A stretch of 64,000 nucleotides of DNA from Branchinecta lynchi (GCA_023053575.1 JAKZAP010000021.1:12090212-12154211), one strand, 5' to 3'. Shown: positions 11,799 to 22,862, counted from the stretch's first letter. Translations and numbers: made by a program. Notes: a model not told the origin generated them from the letters alone.

Positions 11799-12058
11799 GA
11801 GCTTGGTCACACTGGACTCAAAAAGCCGCCTATTCGACAAACAACTGAAAATCCCTAGGGGACGTGAGATTTGATTGGCTTTGTGGCAGCTTGGGGATAA
11901 TGAGCAGACTACAATTAGGGGTCAATTAGGGTTCCTGTAACATATTTATACACGCTGTTTTGCTCTAAACATTCAGAATTAGTTGTATCTTGTTCTTTTC
12001 TTTTTTCTACTTTTGCAATCTCAAAAGGCCGGGGAATGAGCCAAGTGTGACCAAGCTC
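11799..12058. mobile_element. MITE with GAGCTTGGTCACACT ends, copy 1
   Basis: Starts GAGCTTGGTCACACTGGACT and ends with the inverse (AGTGTGACCAAGCTC). It shares its interior (CCGCCTATTCGACAAACAAC and GGGGATAATGAGCAGACT) with the copy at 26843-27103 at high identity. It ends 23 bases before an exon of the HhH-like gene. Confidence 0.85.
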
Positions 12059-12081
12059 TCAAGGATTGATTCCCGTTGTAG

Positions 12082-12248
12082 ATTCCACTGATGAGGAGAA
12101 AGCGAACAAATGGACCCCTCACAACGTAGAAATGTCCATCTGGGCATACTTCGTCCTCAGAAAGGCCAACTCCCTCCTACTCGATGATCTGCCCGACAAG
12201 GAAAACCTAATCACTAATGGCAACGGAGTGGAAAACGGAGTTGACGAG
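12082..12248 (+). CDS. Conserved HhH-like protein, exon 3 of visible part
   Basis: The acceptor is CGTTGTAG at 12074-12081; the exon enters in phase 1 (split Asp codon) and ends in phase 0 before GTTTGT, a weaker-than-usual donor. It encodes DSTDEEKANKWTPHNVEMS followed by IWAYFVLRKANSLLLDDLP and an Asn/Glu-rich end. The W-T-P-x-x-V-E-x-x-x-W stretch closes the conserved domain in the related proteins I remember; after it the sequence becomes low-complexity. A MITE ends at 12058, 23 bases upstream of this exon, so most of the pyrimidine tract region is transposon-adjacent. Confidence 0.75.
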
Positions 12249-13196
12249 GTTTGTAACAACAAGAGCTTACGACACAGCAAAATAACTCTAAAGAGTAATG
12301 TGCAAACTTTGAAAAAGTGACATACAGTCAAATCGCAGCGACACTAGCTCCGAAAGAGGACACGAACATCCCTACTGAAACTCAACCAGTCGTTAAAGGA
12401 CACCTGAATGAAGAGTACCAAGTATCATCCTTATCTGTATGACGTCCGTTAACATTGCCTGCAGAAAACCCAATCCAAATACGAAATACCGTTTCTAAGC
12501 TATGATTTTTGCTCCATTTTGCATCTGTCCTTATTTCAGTACCGAGCAATTTTAGAAATGAACAAATGTCTCCAGTCAACCCTTCTTCTGGAATGTTTTT
12601 TAACCAGATAAGCCCAAACATATATCTAGAAGAAATTCCAATACGATCCGGCCAGCGCTGTACAAGATTTGAATGAATTGCGCTTTTCGTCTTGGAGTCT
12701 GCATGTGCAAACCTCCGGAAACAATCATCCCTATTTTGAAAAAGTCACGCTCAGGAGAAGAATGCTCTCCGTGTCCATGTCTGTAAATGCATTCTCCATG
12801 GTGTGTTCAAGTATGGTTTCATTGTTCAGGTGTCCTTTAACGAGCGCTGGCTCTGATCTGATTCTCAATGTTTGCACGGCGTCCTAACCGCATCTTAGCC
12901 TTGCTAGAATTTTCTACGTCCGCCACTGCTCACACGAACAGTTTGCTGACGCTTCTCTCGCGAAGCGACCTGGGCGGCGCTGCGACGGAGGCCCATTTCG
13001 ATGCATGGGAAGGATAGGTCTTCGCATTACTCTATAGAGGTATTTTGCTCTGGTCTTACGATACCTTAGTTGCGTTTTTGCAGATACCATGGTATCTGAT
13101 AACACGGTCGAAATGGTGTTTTGCAGTGACCGTGGTATCTGATGCCACGATCAAAAGCAGTACTACTGAGCTTGCAGTTAGGCCTACACTGCAAAA

Positions 13197-13355
13197 AATT
13201 TCTCAGAGTAAGGATTAAAGTTAACTGCAGTATTCGCCACTGGGATTAATCTTACCTTTACTGAGATAAGATCAATCCGAATTAAGAGATAAGATTATCT
13301 TTTTAGAGACAAGATTATCCAAGTAGTGAATACTGCAAGATTTTGTTTTACAGTG
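13197..13355. mobile_element. Palindromic MITE, CACTG/GATTAATCC family
   Basis: Ends CACTGCAAAAAATTTCTC and ATTTTGTTTTACAGTG, an imperfect inverted pair. Same hairpin core as the other three copies. Confidence 0.75.
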
Positions 13356-13519
13356 TCCCGAGCATCTGGCCAGTTACCGTGGTGGGGAGTGTGCGCCATT
13401 GCCGCGTAGTCGCAACAGTTATTTTTGTTGGTACGTGCGAGTCGTATATTACGATCCGGGAGTCGTTGAAATGAGGGATCTCCCCCCCCCCCCTGGCCTG
13501 AGTGCTTCGGGCCACCCCT

Positions 13520-13612
13520 GCTTCCAGACGTTTTCGGCCTGGCTTCACCTTCCAGATCTGTCTCGACAAAAACGGCTGTCTGGAATCTGGAAGGTGAAGC
13601 CTGGCTTTTAAC
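13520..13612. repeat. Short palindromic repeat, second copy
   Basis: TTCCAGACGTTTTCGGCCTG and CTTCACCTTCCAGA are inverted as TCTGGAAGGTGAAGCC. Clean hairpin of about 20-base arms. Confidence 0.65.
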
Positions 13613-13794
13613 AGATATTCCGAGATTAGCATTCAGTTTAGTTGTGGGATATTACTGATTATGAGAAAACGCACCTTTTGTATTGTCATTTGTGTTGTTG
13701 GAAATGATACAAATGTTAAAACTAAGTTAAATAAATCGGAATAAACAAGTAAAAACAAAGCAGTCCGTAACAGCTGCAGACTTTACCAGATTAG

Positions 13795-15775
13795 AACAAG
13801 ACCAAAGGTGTCGATGGGATCCAAAAAATCTAAGATTTGATCCAGACAACTGGGTCTTGTCTTAGTCAGATCCAGTCTTCGCCAGACTCCTTGAACATTT
13901 TTACAATTAAAATTCAGAAACAGATTAAGGCCAAATAGCTAATCACCTGAGAAAACCAAGTTCAGATTTGGATTCAGCATGTGTGTTTACCCCTATAAGT
14001 CATATCTGTTTTGACGAAAACTTCCTGCCACTTCTGCCAATTTCCCGGTTCCGGCCGAACTCCAGAACTACTTGCTCGGCGAAAAAAGAAAGCTCAAAGA
14101 CAAAATCAGGGTATCTTCTTTCCCCAGTAATGAACATCTAATCAACTTCAAATAGAAATTTAGCTTATAACAAGTTTTCCGATTCCAGCCGGATTCCGGT
14201 CGAACAATATGTCCGGGTAAAATACGATTGTCACACAGGGACTCAGCATCTCTTCTTACCCCTAAATCGCTTATCTAATCAACTAGAAATAAAACTTTGA
14301 CTTCCAACAGTTTTCCGGTTTTGGCCGGATTCCGGACGAACTACATGTCCGGGTAGAAACTTGTTTTCACATAAGTGTTCAGCATGTCTTCTTGCCCTAA
14401 ATCGAACATCTAATCAACTCCAAATAAAACTTTTAATTTTGACAAACTTTCCGGTTTGGGCCGGATTCCGGTCGAATACTTGTCCGTCGAGAAAATAGTT
14501 TTCACCATCGTCTTCAGCATGTCTCCCTACCTCTAAATCGAACATTCAATCAACTTCAAATAAAACTTTTACTTTCAAGAAACTTTCCGGTTTGGGCCGG
14601 ATTCCGGTCGAAATACTTGTCCATCGAGAAAATAGTTTTCACCATCGTCTTCAGCATGTCTTCCTACCCCTAAATCGAACATCTAATCAATTTCAAATAA
14701 AACTTTTAATTTCAACAAACTTTCCGGTTTGGGCCGGATTCCGGTCGAAATACTTGTCCGTCGAGAAAATAGTTTTCACCATCGTCTTCAGCATGTCTCC
14801 CTACCTCTAAATCGAACATTCAATCAACTTCAAATAAAACTTTTACTTTCAACAAACTTTCCGGTTTGGGCCGGATTCCGGTCGAAATACTTGTCCATCG
14901 AGAAAATAGTTTTCACCATCGTCTTCAGCATGTCTTCCTACCCCTAAATCGAACATCTAATCAACTTCAAATAAAACTTTTATTTTCAACAAACTTTCCG
15001 GTTTTGGCCGGATTCCGGGCGAACTACTTGTCCGATGACAAAATGGTTTTCACCATCGTGTTCAGCATGTCTTCTTACCCCATAATCGACTATCACATAA
15101 GGTGCAAATAAAATAATTGTAAACATATAATGTAATAGTCGATTATGGGGTAAGAAGACATGCGGAATACGATGGTCAAAACCATTTTGTCATCGGACAA
15201 GTAGTTCACCCGGAATCCGGCCAAAATCGGAAAGTCTGTTAAAAGTAAAAGTTTTATTTGAAGTTGATTAGATGTTCAATTCAGGGGTAAGAAGACATGC
15301 TGAAGACGACGGTGAAAACCATTTTTTTTCCGGACAAGTAGTTAGCCCGGAATCCGGCCGAAATCAGAAAGTCTGTTAAAAGTAAAAGTTTTATTTGAAG
15401 TTGATTAGGTGATCGATTTAGGGGTAGGAAGACATGCTGCACGTGATCATGAAAACCATTTTTTCGCCGGACAAGTAGTTAGCCCGGAATCCGGCCAAAA
15501 CGGGAAAGTCTGTTAAAAGTAAAAGTTAGCTGTTTCAAAATATTTTGTTTGTCCCTTAATTTGAATCCCCTCCCCCACCCCTAAATGTAGAGCTACAAAG
15601 CCCATCTACGAACTTGACTGGTCCGACGACCCAACGAACCCTCACACCAAGTTTCATCAAAATATCTCATTCCCTTCGAGAGTTATCGTGCTTACAGACG
15701 GACGGACGGACGGACAGACGGACAACTTTTGCGATGTCATAGGTATCCCTCCACTTACGTTTTGGGATCCCAAAA
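13795..15775 (+). mobile_element. Fold-back element with 137-bp tandem core, long copy
   Basis: It starts AACAAGACCAAAGG...GGGATCC and ends TTTTGGGATCCC. From about 14035 to 15100 it holds eight units of 137 bases containing GGCCGGATTCCGGTCGAA and TTTTCACCATCGTCTTCAGC; about 15130-15540 holds three inverted units. A unique arm with CATCTACGAACTTGACT and a GACG microsatellite completes it. Two other copies (29095-29857 inverted, 45005-45474) share both ends but have fewer core units. Confidence 0.8.
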
Positions 15776-16151
15776 ATAAATGTTCGGATAAAGTTTGTGT
15801 GAAGGGATTCCCTTTTGTTTCCGCTCTTTTCCGCCCGGGGAGCCCCCAGCAACTGACCACTTTTATCCATATGGTTTCCTTCAGCTCCCCAAGGAGTCCC
15901 GGGGGAACGGCGAGATATAGTCGCCGGGTTCGAGGATCTCGCTAATTCAATTTCTCGACTTGATGCGGATTCTAAAGTGTTCCAGCACCTGGCCGAAGAA
16001 GAAGAAGAATTTGTTGTGAACTTTTTGCTTTAAAGGAGTTCCATGAGATGGCGGAAAAAAGGGAAGAAACTGTTAATAGTCGAAAGGAATGATTATTGTG
16101 AACGCAACTGTATGTGCTACCTTCTGGTTTTGCATCGCTGTTAACACCAGA

Positions 16152-16576
16152 CAACATTCTTGAGAACTAAGGTTCATCTCTTCCCCTCGATTTTGTCCCC
16201 TCGCGAATTCGCGTACCTCGTCAAGCTTGAGCCTGTGCCTCGTTTTGCGGACACATGATGCTCAAAATTTCGTCCCCTCGTCTGTTCATTTGAATAACTC
16301 GGAGCGAATTTGATATTTTATTATAGTTTTTCTTGTAGCAGTATTGCGTTCTTTGGCAGGTAATGACATAAAATCCACCAGCCAACATTCTTGAGAACTA
16401 AGGTTCATCTCTTCCCCTCGATTTTGTCCCCTCGCGAATTCGCGTACCTCGTCAAGCTTGAGCCTGTGCCTCGTTTTGCGGACACATGATGCTCAAAATT
16501 TCGTCCCCTCGTCTGTTCGTTTGAATAACTCGGAGCGAATTTGATATTTTATTATAGTTTTTCTTGTAGTAGTATT
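16152..16576 (+). repeat. Direct duplication of about 195 bp
   Basis: ACATTCTTGAGAACTAAGGT through TTATAGTTTTTCTTGTAG occurs at 16153-16345 and again at 16383-16576 with very few differences, separated by 35 bases that include GGCAGGTAATGACATAAAA, a phrase recurring at 16812. Confidence 0.88.
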
Positions 16577-17000
16577 GCATTAGTTATACTACGTTATCGA
16601 CCACTTATGTCATTAGACGTCCGTATAAATACGCAAAATTGTATATACAAGCAGATTCGGTTTTGACGCAAAAACAACCAATCCAGTCCGTTATATATTT
16701 TCTAAATTAAATTGAGTAACTGAATCGACCTTTCATGGCAGCGAGTTGGTCAACTACGTTGGTCAGACTTCAGACGCTTCATTACTGAACACTCATCTCT
16801 TCGCTAATTCTTTGGCAGGAAATGACATAAAAACCTCAAAACAAAATATCGAAAGCAATAGACACTGCCAAACCATTTATTTGCAGTGTTTACGTTTGAT
16901 TCATAAACCAGCTAAATTTGTTTCTTTTTGTCTCATTTTCTTGTTATCCATTTTGAGCTTACCCACATGGATACTTCCAAATTGCATCACTAGGTACTAT

Positions 17001-17286
17001 GAGCGTGTTCCACCGTTCTAACAATAGTAACTATTAGTTACTATTCCCGTTCCGACCTTACGAAAAGTTACTACGCTAACAGTTTCAACCTTCTCGAAAT
17101 AGTAACTATTTGCTTACCATGCTCGGGAGCGTAGTAAGCGTGGTAACTACGCATCCCTGTAACGTGATTGTTCGGATTCGCCCGTGGTATGATATTCTGC
17201 TGGAAAAATCGTTCCAGCCATGACGGCAAAAAGCCAGAATTCGTGACTTCATGCGTAGAACTACGGTAAGTAGGGTGGAACACGCT
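17001..17286. mobile_element. MITE with GAGCGTGTTCCACC ends, copy 1
   Basis: Ends GAGCGTGTTCCACC and GGTGGAACACGCTC are perfectly inverted; flanks suggest a TAT duplication. The interior carries AGTAACTATT/GTAGTAAGCGTGGTAACTAC palindromes. It ends 96 bases before an exon of the HhH-like gene. Confidence 0.85.
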
Positions 17287-17382
17287 CTATGACGGTCCCG
17301 TTTGAAGTCGTTACTTTGCTGGGGGTGATCTGGACTTTTGCAAAAGCCAGAATGCTTCGGTTAAACTTCAACCATTTTTCAG

Positions 17383-17473
17383 GACTCGAACCCAACCCAG
17401 GACAGCAGCACGAAGGACAGTGTGGACAGTGAACCTCTTGTGCAAGATGAATCGAGCAATCCAGCAACTTTAG
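17383..17473 (+). CDS. Conserved HhH-like protein, exon 4 of visible part (acidic linker)
   Basis: A good pyrimidine tract and TTTTTCAG acceptor precede 17383, and the donor is GTAAAT at 17474. It enters in phase 0 and leaves in phase 1. The peptide is Ser/Asp/Thr-rich (DSNPTQDSSTKDSVDSEPL and then QDESSNPATL), typical of a disordered acidic linker. The last part, DESSNP, is repeated as DETSNP at the start of the next exon, which supports the join. Homology cannot be judged for such low-complexity sequence; the call rests on phase, splice sites and the repeat. Confidence 0.6.
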
Positions 17474-17607
17474 GTAAATTATCCACTTCTATTAGTAAGC
17501 GCGCAAAGACCTAAGTCTCCAGTCTTTTGCTAAGCAAAAATTCGCGTAAATGAACGGGGGGGGGGGGGGGGGGGGCATATAGCCTACTCGAGTTTTACAT
17601 AGCGCCA

Positions 17608-18040
17608 GAGGTGTCACTTTTTGAATATTTTGCTAATTCACCATTCACCTATGAAAGTGACTCAGCTGACACCTCGTTTGTTTTTTATAATTTGAAAAAG
17701 TTTGCCGGGAGGAACGCACCTTCAGTGGAGAAGATGGCGGTCCGAACCGTCAGATGCCTTCAAAAGAGGAAGGACCTTTTTAATAAATTCAAAATCAAAG
17801 AGATTTAATTGAATTTCTGCTTCAAGTTTGTGCGAGGATAACCCTGAAATAGTTGGCTGTTAGCTGATATCAAGTTTGTTATTTTTTCCATTTTACTTTT
17901 TTATTTGCAAGTAAGAAAGCCAAGGTAGTGGAACAGTTAAAAAAGTGTTCAAATAAGCATACCTCTACTGTATTTATGTCTAAATGTCATAAACAAAATA
18001 CATAAATACTAGTCAATTAACAATGTAAAGTATTGTACAG
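17608..18040. mobile_element. Second copy of the TACAGTAGAGG element, left end missing
   Basis: It matches 9812-10192 almost base for base and ends with the same inverted AAGCATACCTCTACTGTA. The left part is replaced by a G-run region (17557-17575). Its right flank up to 18040 is the inverse of 9628-9690 (ACTAGTCAATTAACAATG), so a longer structure was copied. Confidence 0.75.
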
Positions 18041-18719
18041 AGGTGCTGCGCGACCAATGATTGTATATAATATAACCGGGAACTTATGCCAGTCACAAAG
18101 GTACGGAGTCGTACGATTTTCGTCGCCTATTGATGCGCTAATCTCGACTGGTCGCCTCCGCCGCTCGTGTAATCTCTGCTTTCAGGCTGTAATGGTAGTC
18201 CCTGTTCCTAATACAGTCTCGTAAGGTGAAATTGTGCGATAGATCTGCCGCGTTAACTGCGATACATGAGATGAGGTCTAAACGGATAACGTTTATATAG
18301 GGATAACGATAACGTTGTTCGGATGTTACAGGCGTCATTTGACCCCTCCCCCCTCCAGGACGGGGGGGGGGGTAGCATTTACCAATAAAAAATCATAAAA
18401 TCTGCGAGAGACAAAAGTGATTGAGAAAATTATGACAGACAGTCGTGAAAAGTTTATCTTAAGAAGGTCCCTCTCCAAATTTTGACCTTTTTAAGCCGAG
18501 CCAATGACCGGGAACGACGCCCCCCCCCCCCCCCCTAGGTGTTCGTGAAATAACGCCCTTGTCGGATGTTCTCCAAATAAAATCTAAACGGCCGGTCATG
18601 AAATTGGTATTGCCGGATTGGCTGCCAGTTATAGGCTCTTGAATTGGAACAGTCCGATTGGCTGTCATCGGTCGGCTAAGAAAACGATGATAGAGAGTCA
18701 GCTTTATATAAACTCTATA

Positions 18720-19110
18720 ACAGTATTCCCCAGAGCAAAATGACACTAGGAAGTAGCGCCAAGACTTGAAAAAAGTGACACACACTCTAATAGTCTGCGA
18801 CACTAGCACCACTAGCGATAGAGAAGGTCCCTGCTGAAACTCAATCAGTCGTGCACCGGTGCACCAGTGCTGGCTCCAATAAGTTAATAGTCTGAACAAA
18901 GCAAAAAAAGATCAACCTCCTCTGTTTCCTTGATGTGTGCACACTGCAACTTAGCTTTTTAGACATTTTGAAACCTATGTTTTCGCTTTAATGCCGCAAA
19001 CCTAACGATCGGCACTACGATTATAGCCCGTTTTCCAAGCATGGGAAGCATAGGTATTAGCTGTACTCCCTTGGTGTTATTTTGCTCTGGTAGAAGGCAT
19101 ATGTCAATAG
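18720..19110 (-). repeat. Dispersed repeat shared with 2975-3370
   Basis: AGCACCACTAGCG, CTGAAACTCAATCAGTCGTG and AAGCATGGGAAGCATAGG are the reversed counterparts of blocks at 3010-3370. A short relative is at 12310-12400, directly after an exon of the HhH-like gene. Family not identified. Confidence 0.55.
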
Positions 19111-19171
19111 AAATTGACAAGTCATTGGAAAATATCGGGTCTCTTACAGTAATACTTTTCTCCATTTTCAG

Positions 19172-19279
19172 ATGAAACGAGCAATCCACCTATTGGCTTT
19201 GATGACGTAAGCAACCCACCAATCATGACGGACGAGAACAACGACCCAGCAGCAGCTCTCAACTTCACCAACAAAACAG
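19172..19279 (+). CDS. Conserved HhH-like protein, exon 5 of visible part (acidic linker)
   Basis: Acceptor CCATTTTCAG at 19162-19171, donor GTTAGT at 19280, both phase 1. It encodes DETSNPPIGFDDVSNPPIM followed by a stretch rich in Asp, Asn and Ala. The unit SNPPI occurs twice in the exon and SNP occurs in the preceding exon, so the linker looks like it grew by short internal duplications. There is no recognisable domain. Confidence 0.62.
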
Positions 19280-19939
19280 GTTAGTAGACTCAGCGGCTGT
19301 AGAGACAGAAATCACCCTGTAGAAGGCTAAAGGGGTTACTTAGGTATTCAAGTATGTAGGCTATATTACAGTTAGGCCTATAGTTACAATTCTGTTTGTT
19401 TATCCATAAATATCTTTTACAAAAAAAAATAGTGCTGGTTATGTCAATACAGTTAAAAAGATCAACCAAGAGATACATTTACAATTTTAACCTGTGATTT
19501 CTATATACAATTCATGGTTTAAAACACAATTCACGGTTTAAAATAACATTCATCAAAATACGAATGCGAATTAAAATGACTAGTCTTGAAAACAGTTTAA
19601 ATCATTAAATATAAATAAAAATGGGCTTATTCCGGTATTCAATTATGTCCTAGAAATAACTACATCGTTGGACAACCTTTTGGGATGAAGACACTTGTGT
19701 GGTCGTAAAAAGTGTCTTGATGGGGGGGGGGGGTTGCAGGGGGTTACCGTACATTTTCAAGAAGTGCTCCAGTTTGAGCGAAACTTAACGGGTGGTAGGG
19801 ACAAATGCTTAGATTTGACATTTGTGTATCCGAATCGCTTCCGGCCAGGGTTGGCAGATTCGGCGGGGGGGGGGGGGGGGGGGGTTATGACATGTGCTAT
19901 TTTATTTTCGGGCTATTTTATTTGTCGTCATGTCGGAGA

Positions 19940-20108
19940 ATTCAGCAGATTTTTTTAGGCGGTTTTTCGGCGCTTCCTGGCAATGCTTGTTATGCATAAC
20001 ATATCATGCATAAAGTTTGTTGCGACAACAGATAACATTTAAGATTCCAAATGTTGTTTGTTGAAATCGCGCATCCTAGTGTTGTCTGTTATAAAGCTTC
20101 TGACAGTG
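19940..20108. mobile_element. MITE of the ACTGTCAGAAGTTTCATAAC family, right half
   Basis: Only the right arm is present, from GCAGATTTTTTTAGGCGG to TTATAAAGCTTCTGACAGTG, matching the second half of the 21069-21416 copy. Confidence 0.65.
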
Positions 20109-20204
20109 TAAGAGGAATGTTTCATGCCTGAACTCTTAAGTGACATTTATGCTTGATTGGTCTACCCGTTTAACACAGCCTGCTAGAGGAGCGTCGTCGA
20201 AGGA

Positions 20205-20660
20205 TTTTAATCCGAATCCAGGGCTTGGTATGAATCCGATTTCGAATCCGAATTCTCCTTTTCGTGCTGAGGATCCGAATCCGGATTCGATACCGACCTT
20301 AACAAGAATCAAATCATGTAATAGGTTGTAGTTTAAAAATCAGAGGTGATAAAAAAGCACTGAAGCCTAAGGCATATATGACGGTTAATTGGGCGATGTA
20401 AACCATATTTCAAGGTTTTCAGGTGTGGTTGTTGTAGTATGGATTTCCTGTTCGCAACCTAGAATGAATTTAGGGCTCGTTAAGCACAAAACCTAAAGCA
20501 CATTGTGCAAAAATTGTGAAAACTTTAGAAATTGTAGCAGTTTCGTAAGACCCAGGGTTCGGAATCTGAATCCAGCCTGACAAGCAGAAGATTCGAATCC
20601 GGCCAAAAGGATGAATCCTGGATTTGAATCCGAATCCTGATTCGGTTCATCCATTTCTGC
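20205..20660. mobile_element. Second element of the GAATCCGAATCC family
   Basis: Shares AATCCGAATCCAGGGCT and CCAGCCTGACAAGCAGAAGA with the 5.9-kb copy at the same spacing; its ends are more worn. Confidence 0.6.
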
Positions 20661-21068
20661 TCCGAACGGGAGACGCACATCCTGCTTGATGGCCACGTCA
20701 TAGGTCGAGCTTTTTACGTGAAAATGGCCATTGAACTAGATGGCATCGACGCAGCACCCAGTATGGTGATGTGACGTCACAATCCAACGTAGCCACCCAG
20801 TCACAGATCCTCCTTTTTTTGTATGATGTTCTAACGCCAGGTCACGGTCCAACGTACCAGCATGGTGCTTGTACGTTCGAGCACCGTATCCTGGTGCTCT
20901 GGAGCAGACGCACAACACTAATAAAAATCTGTTTGAAAAGCAAGTTCTTATTATAAATTTGGCACCATGCCCTGACGTCCGAGCTCCATTAAACAAAAAT
21001 GAGGATTTCTGTATGACCGGAGTCATCCACGCAAAAATGTCCCCTTGACCATTAGTGATGGTAATCAT

Positions 21069-21416
21069 ACTGTCAGCAGTTTCATAACAGATAACACGAG
21101 GATGCGCGGTTTCAACAGATAATGCGTAACAGATAACACTTCGGATGTTATCTGTTGTGTTTGAATACATTATGCATGAAATGTTATGCATAACAAGCTT
21201 TGTTAGGAAGAGCCAAAAAAGCATCTACCGACTTTATTCCTTATCGTCAAGAAAAGTCAGCAGATAGTTTTTGGCGGTTTTTCGGTTCTTCCTGATGGTA
21301 ACGCTTATTGCATAACGTTTCGAAACACACCAGATAACACCCGAAGTGTTATTTGTTACGCATTATCTGTTGAAACCTCGCATCCTCGTGTTATCTGTTA
21401 TGAAAGTTCTGACGGT
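21069..21416. mobile_element. MITE of the ACTGTCAGAAGTTTCATAAC family, full copy
   Basis: The most complete copy: ACTGTCAGCAGTTTCATAAC at the left is inverted at the right. Both halves carry AGATAACACGAGGATGCG and a GTTATCTGTTG palindrome, giving arms of about 170 bases. Confidence 0.8.
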
Positions 21417-21513
21417 GCACAAGGACAGTTTTGTGTCAAGTAGAAGCCCACGAGCGGATCAGGACTAGTAAATTGAGGTTGTGATACGGACTGTAGTTGA
21501 CTGGTATCTTCAG

Positions 21514-21602
21514 TTGCAGACGAAGAAATCTCCAACTCCGCCCTTGCCTCAGCGGAGGACGAGGATACGCCAGCGGCCAAGCGACTGCGAACAGAAGAAT
21601 AG
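21514..21602 (+). CDS. Conserved HhH-like protein, terminal exon
   Basis: Acceptor GTATCTTCAG at 21504-21513, entering in phase 1 and ending at a TAG stop at 21600-21602. It encodes VADEEISNSALASAEDEDTP followed by AAKRLRTEE. The acidic run ending in a short KRLR cluster resembles a C-terminal nuclear localisation signal, fitting a nuclear role for the HhH-like protein. The alternative acceptor six bases downstream (TTGCAG) would keep the frame and drop two residues. Confidence 0.68.
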
Positions 21603-21975
21603 ATGACTAAAGCGCGCCAGATTTGTAATATTTATAGTTTTCCAATTTCGTATATGGCATAATATTCTTCAATGGAGGTACTCTTGATACCGTGTTATTT
21701 TTGTCTCGTGTGTGAACCACCTGCAGAGGTAAATGTGAAACTAGTGCAGTGACACGACAGGAATCAGTGAGACTACAAGAGGAAGACTTGATCATAGTCT
21801 GAAGTGGAGTGTGCATGCCTGACCGCAAACGTGGTTTTTAATGAACTGGCTTCGCGTAGGAATCCTTCGTGTGGGGATTTGAAAATGGGTCACTCTAGGC
21901 CCAAGGGAATGCAGATTTTCAACTTTTCTTAAGCCCCGTTCACAAGCATGCTTAGCCAAGCACGGGTGCCTGGCC

Positions 21976-22272
21976 CAGTGGTTTCCAACCTTTGCTGTAG
22001 CGCGTACCCCTAAACAAGGTTCAAAAACGTGCCGGGGGTTACCCCTTTTTGCAGAATCGTTGTTTCACTGTTACCACGATCAGAACGTCAGAAAGACGAT
22101 ATTTATCTCATCAGTGATAGCCTACGGCACAGATGTGTATTTCAAATTGCGTACTATGGGGTATCTCAGCCAGAGGGCAAAATTGAAACGAAGTCAGAAG
22201 ACTTAGAAACGAGACATTGAAGCTACAGACGAACTTGATTTTGGGTACCGTACCACTGGGTGGGAACCACTG
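21976..22272. mobile_element. hAT-like MITE with CAGTGGTTTCCAACC ends
   Basis: CAGTGGTTYCC-A-CC ends are typical of Charlie/hobo-type hAT elements. Flanks GCCTGGCC and GCCTAGCA agree at 6 of 8 positions, as expected for an old 8-bp duplication. The interior includes GCGTACCCC as in other hAT MITEs. Confidence 0.7.
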
Positions 22273-22444
22273 GCCTAGCATCACCGTTTGCACCCATGCG
22301 TAGGCACAGATTTTGGGCTAGTTCTACGCTCTACAACTCGGTTGCCTGGGTAAGCTTGGGCACATCAGCCGTTTGAAAATAAAGAGAAATGATACTGTAG
22401 TGGTCTTTAATTGAAAAATTGCGGCCAAACTGCTAATCATCTGA

Positions 22445-22748
22445 GAGCGTGTTTCCGACCTTCTAACCATAGTAACTATTAATTAGTACTTTCGTTACAA
22501 CCTCGAGAAAAGTTACTACGCCGACTGTTCCAGCCTTCTCGAAATGGTAGTTAATACTAACTATATGCTTACTACGCTCTAGCGTAGTAAGCGTGGTAAC
22601 TACGAATTTCTGTCACGTGATTGGCTGGATTAGCCCGCGGCATGATATTTTGCGGAAAATAGATAAGTGTGTTCCAGCCTTGACGCCAAGAAGCCAGAAT
22701 TTATGACGTCATACGTAGTAACCACGGTAGGTAGGGTGGAACATGCTC
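22445..22748. mobile_element. MITE with GAGCGTGTTCCACC ends, copy 2
   Basis: Same layout as 17001-17286, with ends GAGCGTGTTTCCGACC and GGGTGGAACATGCTC. It sits inside a larger pair of inverted ends at 21934-22862. Confidence 0.8.
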
Positions 22749-22862
22749 TGGGAAAACCGGTTTCGCATATGGATTCAGCATGTATGTTTAGCCCTGTCTC
22801 TCAAATCTCATGACTAGGGACGCTTGACCAGGTATGCTTGTGAACGCGGCATTAGGGGCATC

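Larger units (their letters stand above)
21934..22862. mobile_element. Outer TIR element containing two nested MITEs
   Basis: CGTTCACAAGCATGCTTAGC near 21937 is inverted near 22812-22855 (GCTTGACCAGGTATGCTTGT). Between them lie the hAT-like element at 21976 and the GAGCGTG MITE at 22445. No transposase is seen. Confidence 0.55.

Noticed and set aside
14592..15111. Three similar 72-81-residue frames (MGRIPVEILVHRENSFHH)
   Set aside because: They are one frame read through successive 137-bp tandem units, not a gene family.
18459..18899. 146-residue minus-strand frame
   Set aside because: It lies across a C-run and a dispersed repeat shared with 2975-3370, with poly-Gly from the run; no domain.
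20736..21224. 162-residue minus-strand frame
   Set aside because: Half of it lies in the MITE at 21069-21416 and the rest has no family pattern.
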